Shown: piece after piece, positions 34,967-46,805 of the stretch
Layout: each line of letters begins with the position of its first letter
Position numbering within the stretch: the stretch's first letter is position 1
NCBI GenBank assembly: GCA_963931925.1
Contig: OZ007581.1
Span: 23,432,043-23,496,042, forward strand
Reading direction: 5' to 3'
Length of the DNA: 64,000 bases
Source of the DNA: Onchidella celtica
Taxonomy: Eukaryota > Mollusca > Gastropoda > Systellommatophora > Onchidiidae
Program-made: the position numbers and the translations under genes
The notes under the pieces: model-generated
Database searches by the model: none
What the model was told of the DNA's origin: nothing
What the model saw: only the letters and a program-made list of their open reading frames with translations

Positions 34967-37900
34967 GTGTGTGTGTGTGTGTTGTGGGGGGAAGGAGGGT
35001 ATCGAGAAAAAACAGACTAGAAATTAAGATAGAGACGATTGCTGGTCAGATAGCCAGGTCTCAGCAACGTATGTAATGCACATCACGGGGAAACTTGCGG
35101 CAGATTATAGACATGCATTAGATTGGCACAGATTATGGACATACAGCAGATTGGCACACATTATGGAAATACAGCAGATTGGCACCGATTATGGACATGA
35201 GCCGATTGGCAGACAATAAAGAGGGGTGGGATCCCGAGAATTAATGGAAAGTCAATGCATTAAATATACAAGAAAATAGAATAACGGGTAGGTCTGAAAC
35301 TATGGAAAGACGCTCACTTTAAGAGAGGACAGAGACCATCATTCTGGCCGACCAAAAAAACATTTACTCACGATTGCAAGACAAATTAACAAGCTGTTGT
35401 TGGATGGCGCTGAGTCCCATGAAGTTACTAACTCGGAAGACGTGAGCTGCAGATGTTGCAATGGCCTGTAACTCAGCATCATCAACATTGCTGCCAACAC
35501 CGACAGCGATCACTGTGACACCTGAGTTTTTCAAGTCTGCAGCCTGGTTAGCGGTTGCAGTTGCTACAGATGAAAATGTCAAATTGAGGCAAATTAGATA
35601 AATCAGGGATCGTCTTAGTATCCCATGTGGGAAATTCATTTTCACAGAACTATTTAAAGCACAAACATGATACACACATCTTGCGTATAGTACATAAAAA
35701 TGTCATAACTCAATAGAAGCCATGACTTAACATGACCTAACTTGCCAAGGAATCTTATTAGAATATGGCACACATCTATCTAGAATTTCTTTTGAAAGGA
35801 ATTGCAGATGGTAAAAAGGATCTACTATATCGTACTCTGTTCGCTTTGATGTCCATTATTCTATTTCTCCTGAATGATCTAGAAATTTGATGAGACAATT
35901 AACGCAGTCAAATAAAAGAACAGAAAGTTTTGCCATAACGTTCTTTTCTTCGGTTGAAACTTTGCAAAATGCCTTGTCCGTCTGTACTGAAATATTTATG
36001 ATTATTTATCAATTAACATATATGTTTTAACAGTACCCAACAACATTTCCCTTTCTCCCTAACTCAGTTTCTTCTGCATGTTCACGCAAAGGAGGCATAG
36101 TATTTCCAGCATATTCCCCTGTTTCCCATTTCCTCATACCCTGTGCATAAATGTAGACTATGATTAACACATAACAGGACTAATTGAGAAAGTAGTCAAG
36201 AGAGAGACTTACGATTGTCAGAAATGCCGTCAGTTACAACAATGGCCACTTTCCCTACATTTGGCCGTGCAGCGTTGAACACCGAAAACCCAATTACTCT
36301 TGCGAAGCCCAGGGCTCCAGCAGTGTTAGTCGTATAACCCCTGTACACTGCCTGTCTAATTGCCTGCGTGACAAATAGGAGAATTAATACTCAATAATGC
36401 TATAAATATGCCAGGTTGGACAACCCGCAAATGTAACATAAAACTGCCTTCATCTGGTGGTTTGACCTGTTTACTGCGTGATTAAACACAGATGGATTTT
36501 TGTTGTTGCTGTTGTTGTTGTTGTTATTCTTTTGTTGTTCTTGTTTTTTTTTATTGATTTTCTATTACTGGAGCCTCTAGATGTGATACTATAAAATATC
36601 GTTTAATCTTACACGATGAGAAACTGTGCCAAAACCAAGCTTTAAGTAATTGGAGAAAATGTATCAACGGTACAGTAAAACAGATCCCCGATCTCATTCA
36701 AATAGGTCACAGCATTGTGTCTCCATGGTTCAGTTATTCACTTTGGAGGACTGGGAAGCCGAAAGATACAGTTTTGTCATGTGTTTTTTCCATTTTCTTG
36801 AAATTTACCATCCGCCAGTATGGAAAACATCGAATTGCTTTGTCTTTTTTTTTTTAATTCTACAACTTCCTGAAAAAACTTTGTACCCTTTTAAAAGTCT
36901 GCAAGAACTATTAAAATATATCTACAGAAGTGTGATTGAAATTGGGTGCATTCCAACACCATTGTAAATAAACAACTCACTCCAGTAGCAGAGTTACAGT
37001 AAATACATTTGTCTTGCTTGTCTGTGTTGTTTCCTGAACTATACATACTTTTGAAGTTAACTGGAAAACAGAGTAATCATGAAGAAAGGAGACAGGGCGA
37101 TGTGGGTAAATGTATGACAGTAAATTTACTATCCGAGACTATCCATAGTCACCTACATTAGACAGAGCTGGTTGCATGGTGTGGGTGTGGAAGTTGAAGA
37201 GATTCACGATATTGTCGCTGTAGACAATGGTGCCGAACTGAACAGCATTTGATCCAAGTGTGAAACTTGTGGTCAGAGAAGCAGCAAAGTTTAACACAAC
37301 TTGAAAGTTGAAGGGACCGACACTGCCAGAGGAGTCCAGAATGAACAAAATGTCCCCCTGACTATTGCATGGAGTTGGTGCTGCAATCGAAATGTAAAAC
37401 AGTTTTCATAAAAGGCAGTATATTTCAAAATAGTAATGACAATAATAGTAATAATGAATATAAATAAATAAATGTATATACGCTAATTAATTAAGAATGA
37501 AAAATAACCCCATCGAATGGCTGTAACGCAATGCTAAAATGTTAGTTAATTGATATTCTTTAAAAAATGATAAGAAGAAGACATATTTGTTTCCATCGGG
37601 ACAAATTAAGTGAGAAGATTTAATATGCAAGTTTGGTTTCCAGACACAGAAACTCAAGCTCTGATACTTGAGCAACAACTTACTGGGATATGTTGTATGG
37701 GGGTCTGTGTAATGGGGGGGATGATATGTCACTTCCCCAGGATATCTAGGGCAGTTTGGAACTGTGAGCTCGCAGGTGTCGGTACGGGTGTCATAAACCA
37801 TCCTGGCAGTGAACCGATTGCCGTAGTGATCCGTGTAGTAAGCAAGTGGACATGGCCTAAACATCAAGACAGACAAAAAGAGAAATCAGTCACAAACACA

Positions 37901-40900
37901 GGCATGGAGACGCGAGGAATGTGGAGACTTTAAGAGAAGATAATGAAAGCAAGTTGTCTCCCACCAAATTATTCATACATGTGTTTGGAAGGAAGGCGAG
38001 ACCGGGATTGCTTTTGCTTTTCCTCTCACAAATCAACTAATATCTCTTATTCCTCCGACATTCAACAGTTGATGAAATATATCTGATTGTATATGTTGTT
38101 CCTCACTGAAGCTTGAAATTGACCCGAAAAGCTTATCCTTGAAATGGCATTATGTTCTGTCATCTTCGCAGCTATGCAGAATATCTTTGTAACTTTTCAT
38201 GACAGGATTTTTTCAAAAAATGTTTAATGATGTTTTACGGGCGTATATGTATTGCAGGGAGATTCAACTACACAGATGATAACGTCCAGCTTCTTTTTAC
38301 CCCTGGATTCTTCCGCAGAGACGGTCCTACATGTACAGATACGGGAAACGTCTTCTCCTGTTTTGTTTTCAAATTTCAAGTGACTTCTAAGTTCACAGGT
38401 GAAACAAACAGTACATTATCCTGCTTACATTTCATATCTCTCGCCATTGGAGCAGCTGTAGAAGTAGCCATTCCTACAATAAGGGTTACACATGGGATAG
38501 TTGCCATCGGGTCTACCATGACAGCTGTCGTAAGGCGTCAGGCATGGGTTGTTCAGATACTTGGTGATGTTTCCTGGTGGAAAGAAAGACACCCTTTTTT
38601 TTTAAATTGGCTACTTTAAAAAAAAAAAAAGTTGCGTATAACATCCTCAAAGAGCTACAAAAAAAAAAAAGAAAAAGGCATTTGTCTCAGATTCTGAAAT
38701 CAATCAAACAATTTGATAAAAATAGAACGGGAAAGAAAGCCTGAATCGCCACTTCAGGATTATCATTCATTTGGACTTAATTTTCTTCTACCAGGACAGA
38801 GTGAGCGGTTGGTGAGCGTTTCTGGTAAGACGTCCTCCTGTCCTATTGATCTGTTATATTCTTGCTTTTTCCTTGCACAATGTGACTGTTCTCGTGTCGA
38901 CATACTTTCTCTTAACTCAAGCTCAAAACCTACGACAAAATTATTTATCACTGCTCGTCTAAACCGATTAATGTTTGGGGTAGCTATTTTAATACTATTG
39001 CCGTCGTTATATAAACCGTTTTCTACGTTGAGTAATGTCAGAAGGGCATGGGTTTATTGTTTATTCACCTCCATGTGGTGGAATGACTTCGTGATCCTCT
39101 GGGTTCCTTGGACATTTGTCATATGACAGTTCGCATGAGTCTGTCCTAGGGTCGTATACCATTTTGGCCAAAAAGCGACGGCCATGATGATCGGTGTAGT
39201 ATGCCAGAGGACAGGGCCTATGGAGAAAACATCACGTGTGGATATCAGCTTTTCTTTAGATGTAGTTTGCATAGATATTCGTTTCATTATGTCATAAGCA
39301 TATACCAAATTATGGCCATCCAAATGACACTGCTTTGTTCTGTCTACTTTGAATGAAAAGCGAATAGAGGAACTCCTGTGTAACACAGTTGAAGTAGCTC
39401 TCTTCTCCCCTTTTGAGTGCAATATATTTGGGCCACAATGTAAGGTCTTACTGAACAAGGCATCATTATCAAAGCAAATTGATATCAAATACAAACACTC
39501 GCCACAGAGTTCTTCTGGGAGCAGTCAATAAACAAAGGGTTCATCCATTTCCAGCTATTTCAAAAACATTTGTGACACTAATAATGTAAACTTACATTTT
39601 ATAGGTGTATTCACTAACACAGCTGAAATAGAATCCGTGTTCACACAAAGGAGAGCAAGCAGGATAGTTGCCATCTTCTCTGCCAACACAGTTTTTGATG
39701 CATTGGGGGGGGTCTGTTAGAGTTCAGACAGATATAGATTGAACATTGGTATCTGAATGGGTGGCTAAATGGAATGGACATGGACTGTAAGGTAGATGGA
39801 GATGGGGAGGGAAAGAATGAGGCAGGGAGAGGGGCAGGTGCAATATCTATGAACACACCACAGAATAATAGATAAAAACGATAATGACAATAATCTATTA
39901 TCAGCATGGAATCAATAAAACGTACCTATCTTTGCATAAATACATACCTGGCTCGGGACAAGCTACCAAAGCAACCTGGTTTCTAACCGTAGAAAGTGCG
40001 TTAAAGTCACTGACGTTGAATACAAGTGATGGATTGGAGGCGATCGTGATCAGTTCGTTCTGGTCCACACCGTTGCCAACACCGACTGCGATAACAGTTG
40101 CTCCGGACATCTTCAGGAGGTCTGCCTCCAGCTGAGTATTAGAACCTGGATGGATTGGTCGCATGTAGATGGGTGGATGGATAGGCACATGGATGGATGG
40201 ATTGATGAATGGATGGATGGATGGATGGATGGATGGATGGATGGATGGATGGATGGATGGATGGGTGGGTGGATCGATTTTCAAATGGATGGATAGATAT
40301 GCAAATTGATGGATGGATGGATGGGTGGATGGATGGGTGGATGGATGGATGGACAGATAGGGAAATTGGTGGATGGATGGATAGGGCAACTGATGGATGG
40401 ATGGATAGATAGGAACTTGGTGGATGGATGGATAGGGCAATTGATGGATGGATGGATTTACTGAGACTGATATTGTGAACTCACTGTCGGTAGATCTGCC
40501 GTCTGTGACGACAATGACAATTTTAGGAACACCACTTCGAGCGTCATTCTGACTTGTGAAGGCAAATGTTCTGGCACGATTCAATGCAGCTCCTGTAAAC
40601 GTTAGATTCCCGAAATATGGCAATCCAAGAAGTGCCTGAAATGTCAAAAGTGGGCACCATGTTATAAATGAAGTCTGGTACAATATATATCTAAAACAGT
40701 GCTTGTCTGCCATCCCATCCTCCATCCAACATTAAAAATTTGCTTTCTGAGGACCACAAGAAACAGGGCGAGATTATTCTCCTGACCAGTCAAATTCTGT
40801 CAAAAGTCCTTTCGAAGACTGAAGGTAGCGTCTCAACGCTGGTTACTACAATCCCCCCCCCCCCACCCCACCCCCCTTTTACACAGTTCAGCTTGAGGCT

Positions 40901-41812
40901 TTCCCTAGAGTGTTTCTGACTTTAAGAACGAGGACACCCTGTTGGCTGACTCATAGTTAAACTATGACAGTCGGGAAAAAAATAATAAACTTAAGTCAGA
41001 CAAGAGAACTGAGGGCTTTATGTATGGGCACGGTTTTGCATTGTGGGTGCCGACAACAGAAGTACTCGTTGTATAAAACTAAACCAAGGGATGAATGACA
41101 GAATTGTGCTACATAGAGGGGACTGAGTATGAATATGTCACTGATTGTTCTTTAGTGTATAAAGAGAATCGAAGCAGCTGAGCCGGGGGTGGGGGGGGGG
41201 GGGGTAGGGGAGGGAGACGCTTTAGGACTTAGTTCTTTCCTGATATTTCTGTGACAAGTTAGAACATCAATATAAGTGTTTCGGAAAATGATAATAAGAA
41301 TAAATACCCCTGTCAGAGAGGCGTTGGTCAGATGGTCGGTGAAGCTGAACTCGGTAGAGACCTGCGAACTGTAGATGATGGCAGAGAAATGAATCTTGTT
41401 TGGGCCAACCATAAACCGCTGCGACACACTAACTGCAAACTGCAGTTCTTGGGGGTACTCAGTAGTTTGGCTGATGCTTCCAGAGGCGTCCAGAACAAAC
41501 AAAATGTCGGCCTCGGCTTCACACAGTGGAGCTTGAGTGGTTGTTGGTGGTGGATAGTGTGCCTGAGTAGTATACAATCCTGAAATACATGGAAAAATGG
41601 ATGTCGTCTCTCATCAGCACTATGACCATAGTTTGTGTACTGGCCATTCAGCATAAATATTAGATATATACCATGTTTCTTAAATTAGCTACGAATTGTT
41701 ATAGCAGTGGTGCATTTCGTTAACGGTGATATAATTTAATTATTAAGTGCTGGGAAAATGTGTTGTCACTCCATGTTATCTCTCCCTCTCTCTCTCTCTG
41801 TCCCTCTCTCTC

Positions 41813-41851
<39 letters not shown>

Positions 41852-41871
41852 TTCTCTCTGTCTCTCTCTGT

Positions 41872-41914
<43 letters not shown>

Positions 41915-42075
41915 TGTGTTTGCCCTATAGTCACTTAATACCGAATTATCCAATATGTATTGGATGTCATCTTTTCAAGGATTCGGTTGATATGAAGTGC
42001 TGATTGTGTCGCAAATATGTTTGCTATCACTTTTTTTTCTTCAAAATTTAAACATTGTGCAAACATTCTCCCCCT

Positions 42076-42171
<96 letters not shown>

Positions 42172-42388
42172 GTATCTGCCTGCATGTGTGTTCATGTATA
42201 ATATATAACCGGTCACCCTACCGCCTTACATTCACTCAAGCGATTCACCAGTCAAACTGAATAAAAGGCCAATCTCTACGATAATCCCACACCTATTCCA
42301 GAACTCACTCACCTATGGCCCTGTCCCAGCCTACAAAAGCCAGGACAAGAAGAATGGCCACGAATCGATTGGTCTGACCACGGCCCAT
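29049..42388 (-). CDS. secreted multi-domain vWA / chitin-binding (CBM14-like) protein, 20 coding exons
   Basis: Coding exons (minus, high to low): 42388-42313, 41579-41308, 40635-40485, 40145-39948, 39713-39596, 39217-39069, 38573-38429, 37856-37684, 37380-37157, 36363-36213, 35563-35372, 34874-34754, 34255-34101, 33601-33460, 33043-32877, 32371-32154, 31485-31335, 30497-30309, 29691-29553, 29163-29049. All junctions are GT-AG; the sum is 3246 nt, one open frame of 1081 residues plus TAA. Residues 1-25 are a signal peptide ([11 protein letters not shown] core). vWA domains lie near 45-228, 437-614 and 816-995. Each has a full metal-site set: D-x-S-G-S, a later Thr, and the Asp of TDG. Five chitin-binding type-2 domains (eight-Cys pattern, DGNYP..C, MVYxPxTDSCE) follow the vWAs as 2, 2 and 1. 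The Thr/Pro-rich linker PPPTTTQAP precedes vWA1. Likely an extracellular chitin-associated matrix protein, as in molluscan Pif/BMSP-type shell proteins; tissue and role are inference. Confidence 0.93.
29164..32153. other. introns of block 3 with tandem and dispersed repeats
   Basis: Intron 17 holds a 60-bp tandem repeat (31003-31232). Intron 16 holds C-rich runs (31668-31720) and, near 31741-31790, a 50-bp sequence also found in intron 19 at 29357-29405 (TCTCTTTGTAGCGTTCTTTT). No other gene is seen in them. Confidence 0.6.
31003..31232. repeat. 60-bp tandem repeat, about four units
   Basis: Units start around GTTACTCCCTAGTTCATG and run to GCTTTATTTGTTAT with a strict 60-bp period. The last unit is shortened. 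It lies in intron 17. Confidence 0.95.
32480..32870. repeat. G-run and GGT/GAT-rich simple-repeat region in intron 15
   Basis: A C17 run near 32480 is followed by about 300 bp of interrupted (GGT)n/(GAT)n. Open frames here are low-complexity only. Confidence 0.92.
34918..34982. repeat. (GT)n microsatellite in intron 11
   Basis: Nearly pure GT run. Confidence 0.97.
35095..35215. repeat. ~32-bp tandem repeat in intron 11
   Basis: Imperfect units containing GATTGGCACAGATTATGGAC. Three to four copies. Confidence 0.85.
37684..41579 (-). other. block 1: vWA1 + chitin-binding domains 1a and 1b (exons 2-8)
   Basis: vWA1 is split over exons of 272, 151 and 198 nt ([10 protein letters not shown], then [24 protein letters not shown]). 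Domain 1a (118 + 149 nt) has [29 protein letters not shown] and CPRNPEDHE. Domain 1b (145 + 173 nt) has [34 protein letters not shown] and TVPNCPRYP. It ends in a His/Pro/Thr-rich linker before block 2. Confidence 0.9.
40190..40460. repeat. (GGAT)n-rich satellite in intron 3
   Basis: Interrupted GGAT units over 270 bp. Because the units lack stops, the array reads open on both strands and appears to fuse exons 3 and 4, but proper GT-AG sites flank it (donor 40484, acceptor 40146). Confidence 0.95.
41760..42172. repeat. (CT)n/(GT)n microsatellites in intron 1
   Basis: Two pyrimidine arrays (about 41780-41875 and 42065-42172) with a GT run at about 41876-41920. They give spurious Ser/Leu and Arg/Glu open frames. 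Confidence 0.96.
42313..42388 (-). other. exon 1: start codon and signal peptide
   Basis: The ATG at 42388-42386 opens MGRGQTNRF followed by a hydrophobic [12 protein letters not shown] core and AIG near the likely cleavage point. The exon ends at a GTGAGT donor in phase 1, which joins exon 2 as a Gly codon. A stop lies upstream in frame, and no better ATG fits. Confidence 0.88.
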
Positions 42389-42495
42389 AGCTGGCTAAGA
42401 TGCAGTGGTACGATCCAGAAACACTCAAATTTTATCTCTCAGATAATAAACTCGTGAACGTAACGTGCTGTAGACAGATGGAGAAAACAAAAGAG

Positions 42496-42503
42496 ATATT
42501 TAT
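42496..42503 (-). promoter_or_regulatory. TATA-like box upstream of the vWA gene
   Basis: ATAAATAT on the minus strand, about 108 bp upstream of the ATG. A TTTCTCCATCTGTCTACAG between the two could be an initiator region or a 5'-UTR splice acceptor. Weak evidence. Confidence 0.3.
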
Positions 42504-43304
42504 GCCAAGGAAGTCATTTAAGTGAGGGGTTGTCATTGACAACAGTTTTGTTTACAGCAGGCATTTCAAAAAATTCACTTTGATGCAAAAACAAAACAAA
42601 ACTATTGGAAACATTTGTTTCTAAGCATTTTCACAGCGGCTGGGGGTGAAATCAGAGCTGATAAAGGAGTGCAAAGATTGTATAAATACGGGCACATTTA
42701 GAACCACTATCGAACAAAACGAGGTTTATATTTCTTTCATGACAACAACAAAGTTTGAAAAAGGCATAAAGTTTACACAAAAACCGGTTATGCCACAAAA
42801 ACACACTTTTGCTTTATTGTTATTATTATATTACTCTCGACCCCTTAAAAATTGAGGGCTATAACAAACGTTAACTATTTTGAACTATTCGAAAAGTCTG
42901 GTTACTTCCCTTTGCTTGAAATGAGTTTTTCTCTCAGGGCAAGTTGAGACATGTTAAGGTTGTAGTTAGATTTTATGGGGAAATGGTTGATGTTAATTGA
43001 ATTCTGATTTCTCAATACATTATTTAAATTCTGTCTGAATCACTAAGTGGATTATCCAACCTGTTCTTAAAGTTATCAGTCATATTAACAACACTTTGAA
43101 CAAGAAACTCTGAGTTTCTTTCTATGTTTGAGAGGTGTGAGACTTATGCGGATAAGAGTATCATCCAACTATATAGGTAAATTATCTGCTGACATAAATA
43201 TACAAAGATTTTATAAAGATTTTTTTTCCCTCGGTCTTTTTGGTCTTTGTTTTTTTGTTTTGTTTTTTCAAGTGGCTCTTCATATTTTCTGTATTATTTC
43301 CGAT
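42504..43304. other. upstream flank of the vWA gene, no feature recognised
   Basis: AT-rich sequence between the gene's 5' end and copy B of the duplication. Any enhancer or promoter elements beyond the TATA-like box cannot be identified by eye. Confidence 0.5.
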
Positions 43305-44574
43305 GCCGGTATTTCTCAAAGCCCAAAGCTATACATGTATTATAGAATCGACTATCAATAGTAAAGTTTTATTTTTGAGACAAAAGTGTCTCTCCCAATA
43401 AAAACACTGAATGGATTGCAGACAAAATTAAATAAAGATTATGTATTCTTCATATTAAATTATGTGCACGTTGAGATCGTTTCAATTCTACATCGAAATT
43501 TGAGCTTTCTATGTTGACACGCAGTTGTTGTTTCCATCTGATTTCAGCGGTTTGAATTATTCCTATTATATGATTTCTTTTTCTATTTCCGTGGCTTTCC
43601 ACAATTACTAAAAAAAAAAAATCTTAGCTCAGGAATAATCAGCCACCAGTAAGTTTACAATTATGCAAGGTTTTGTTTGTTTTTTTGTAAAATAGAACCG
43701 AAATCAAAGAATGCAAGAAATATATTACACTGTTTTCATCAAACCGATGTGACACAGTGAAGTGTTATATCTCCCACAGACATAAAACTGCTGTGGACTT
43801 TAAAAAATTTGAGCAAGTCTTGGCAGCAAAATTCTTTCAATCTGAACTCAGCTAGAAATGAGAATAACCTAAAGTGTATAAATTCTAAATCTCGAATTTC
43901 AACTTACCGCTTTTCCTGCAGAAAGCAGAATAAGTCCCAACTGAAAATGCTCTCATTTTTATACAAAATTCTGAAGGTCGTTCCACCTTTTTTGATGTCC
44001 CACAAGCCCTTATTGACGGTGTTGTTTTGCACAATTTCCATTTGCAAAATGTCACGCGCGACAGATAAGCATGTCCGGTTTGCTTTTGATTGCACCGATT
44101 TGATGAATGGATGAATACGAATATATACAAAAAAAATTATCATAATAACAACAAAAGATGTTTCTAGAGTCGAACTGGAATAGAAATTCTTATTTTCCAT
44201 CTGAAAAGTTTGGAATTCCCCAATGCACTAAAGTTCTTTAAGTCTCTTTTGTCCCGACATCATAAAAGACATTTTTTGCACACCAACAGCTCTTTGGGTG
44301 ATTGACACTTCGGGCTGCCAAATCTGATTGGTTAAAATTTACTTGCTGATCAGGGTTGGGGGTACTTATATTGCGGGTAGGTATGGGGAATAAATTTAGG
44401 GGAGAGGGGGGAGGGTGGGCCAGGGTGGTGTGAACCGTGCAGAGGGTGGAGTTAACTGTTGGTAACATTATTTTGGTTTCCAGAACAGAAAATATTTCAA
44501 GAGTTGGTCGACCGTTGCAGGTTTGTTTACTACTTGGCAGTGAGTCAAATGGTGAGTGCAATCTTGGTTCAAAG

Positions 44575-44925
44575 CGGAGGGCACGGTGATATCGATTTCC
44601 TAATATCCGTTGTAATCGAAAAAGTCAGTCGTAGATTAGTAAAGGTAGTCACTACATCAGCATATTCCTTGCTTCAGGGAAAGTAATAGCATGCAAAACA
44701 GAAAGAGAGAGAGAGAAAGGAGAAGAGACGTTTGCTTGTTTGGACAGACAGAGAGACAAACAGACAGAGAGAGACAGAGAGAATGACAGACAGAGACAGA
44801 GATGGACAGAGAGAAAGACATTGTTGTCGAAAACACTCATAGAGGAGGGAAGAGGAATAGAGAATCTGCTGACAATGTTCTTGTCGTGGTTGATGTTTAA
44901 CGAGATATTGCATGGAATTGCATCT
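44575..44925. other. copy-B-specific insertion with GACAGA-rich run
   Basis: Absent from copy A between 11930 and 11935. Contains an AGAGAGAGACAGACAG-like purine run near 44700-44820. No clear TIR or target duplication seen. Confidence 0.55.
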
Positions 44926-46174
44926 TCATAATGAAGATAATAAGAGTACACCTTGTTTAAGTAACTGTGCGTGGGTGAGAGTGGGTGTGTTTGTTTCTGT
45001 TTCTTTGAGTTTGATTTTGTGAAATTATGAAAGTCACTCAAGGTTAATTTGCTCACATGCGATGTTCTCCAGGTTAGTCAGTGAATGCAGTTTTCCTTGG
45101 ACAGCGGAGACCGCTTGCATAAGGTTTATTGTTGTTGTTATTGTTTTTTCTATGGTTTGTTTCTGTTTTCGGTGTTGTTGGTTTTTCTCTGTTGGTTGGT
45201 TTGATTAGTTGATTGGTTAGTTGGTTAGTTGAGTGGCTGGCTGAATGGTTGGGTGGCTGGTTGATTGGCTGGAGAAGTTCACACAGTATAAATATGCAGC
45301 TGAAATAGTAAATTACTAAGTACTGGTGGGTTTTTGGGGGGATTGGAGTTTGGGGGGGGGGGGCGCTCAGCATGAAGTGAATTGGTCAGTTGTGACCAGT
45401 CTCTGAGTCATACACACAACTGACGAATTCACTTCCTACATAAATAAATAAATAAATAAACAGATGAATGAGTAAATAAACAAATCAACTGATTAATTTA
45501 TAAAGGCAGGTAGATAAGTAAAAAACAAAAAAGTGCAAATAAATAAATAAAGAGATTTTAGCAATTAAGTAAATAAATAAGTTCATGGCTGTAATAATGT
45601 AATTAAGACGGGTTTGATTACTAAAATTGTTACTGATATTAAATGTTAGTTCTAGGGACATGAATACTTCTTTCTCCTTCTTGTTCCATCTCCATCTGAA
45701 CCAGATTTGAAGATCAGACTTGGCTGTGACCACTGTCTCTTCACCCCGGGTGGATTCCAATAACTTTCCCCTCTAAACCTTGTGTAAAGCTCTGAATATC
45801 CTAGTCTTGTGTTGTGAAATTGGCATTCTTTCCTTCTCACACGAGCATCTCGCACTGTCTTGATGGGCAAAAAAGTTGCATGTAGTGAAAATGATTAGGT
45901 CTGATCTATAGATGTGATAGAATTACCGATGGACTGAATGACAATGCCATAATCATTTGACATCTTTGTGGTCAGGAAAAAAAAGCTATATTAGTTATTT
46001 TAAAAAAAATGAGGATCTTCTGATGATTATAATACAAATAATAGTAATAATAATAACAACAATGGTGTGTGTTTAATTAGCGCCTGCCTCCACAAAGTGG
46101 ACCCAAGGCTCTTTACGGTGATGTGGTAACAACTCTCTCTGTTTCTCTCACTCTCTCTCTCTCTCTCTTTCTCT

Positions 46175-46212
<38 letters not shown>

Positions 46213-46256
46213 TTCTCTCTGTCTCTCTCTTTTTATCTCTCTCTCTCCTTCTCTCT

Positions 46257-46295
<39 letters not shown>

Positions 46296-46805
46296 TGTAT
46301 AAAACTAATCTCACAAAGAACATCTCGAATTGAGCAATGCATTTAATCAAATGTCAGCATTTAATTAAGAAAAATACCAACGGCTCAGACCAAGAATGTT
46401 AACAGAAATTATGACTGAAGTAGAAATCAGATATTACCTTCTCTTCATGTAGATAGTACATGTACGAATACAGATATAAGAATCGATAGCAAGATATTAG
46501 GGGGAAAAAAGCCCATTGCAGTGATAATTATTTCTGTGGGCGGGACTTTCTGACCTTGACATCTAATCAGCAATCCAGGAAGATCCGGGATGTGCCTGTT
46601 TATACCATATATGGTAATGTCGCCGATACCTGCTGATAATCACTCAAGTGAACTAGATTTCTGGGTGAATCCGCATGGTTGAAAGATTTCGTGATGTGAT
46701 ATGAAATATGAAGTATTATGACATGATAACACCTGCGGCAACTTTAGATCCCGACCAAGTCTTGCACGCATGCGCACATCAAAATGGGATTTGCGCAGGG
46801 TTCCA

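Larger units (their letters stand above)
32877..37380 (-). other. block 2: vWA2 + chitin-binding domains 2a and 2b (exons 9-15)
   Basis: vWA2 exons are 224, 151 and 192 nt ([35 protein letters not shown]). Exon 9 must end at 37157 (donor GTAGGT) to keep frame; the stronger-looking GTGACT four bases on would give a stop. Domain 2a (121 + 155 nt) keeps CPRNPEDHK, matching 1a. Domain 2b (142 + 167 nt) keeps SNGEAYEM and TVPYCPRD, matching 1b. Blocks 1 and 2 are therefore a seven-exon tandem duplication. Confidence 0.9.

Noticed and set aside
38227..38619. A plus-strand 130-residue frame and other plus-strand frames between 29 and 42 kb
   Set aside because: They overlap minus-strand exons whose translation has conserved domains and splice sites. 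The plus frames are antisense shadows.
40160..40500. A 274-residue open frame joining exons 3 and 4 of the vWA gene through the GGAT satellite
   Set aside because: The array lacks stops, so the frame runs through by chance. Clean GT-AG sites flank it, and removing it restores the vWA domain seen in the other two blocks.
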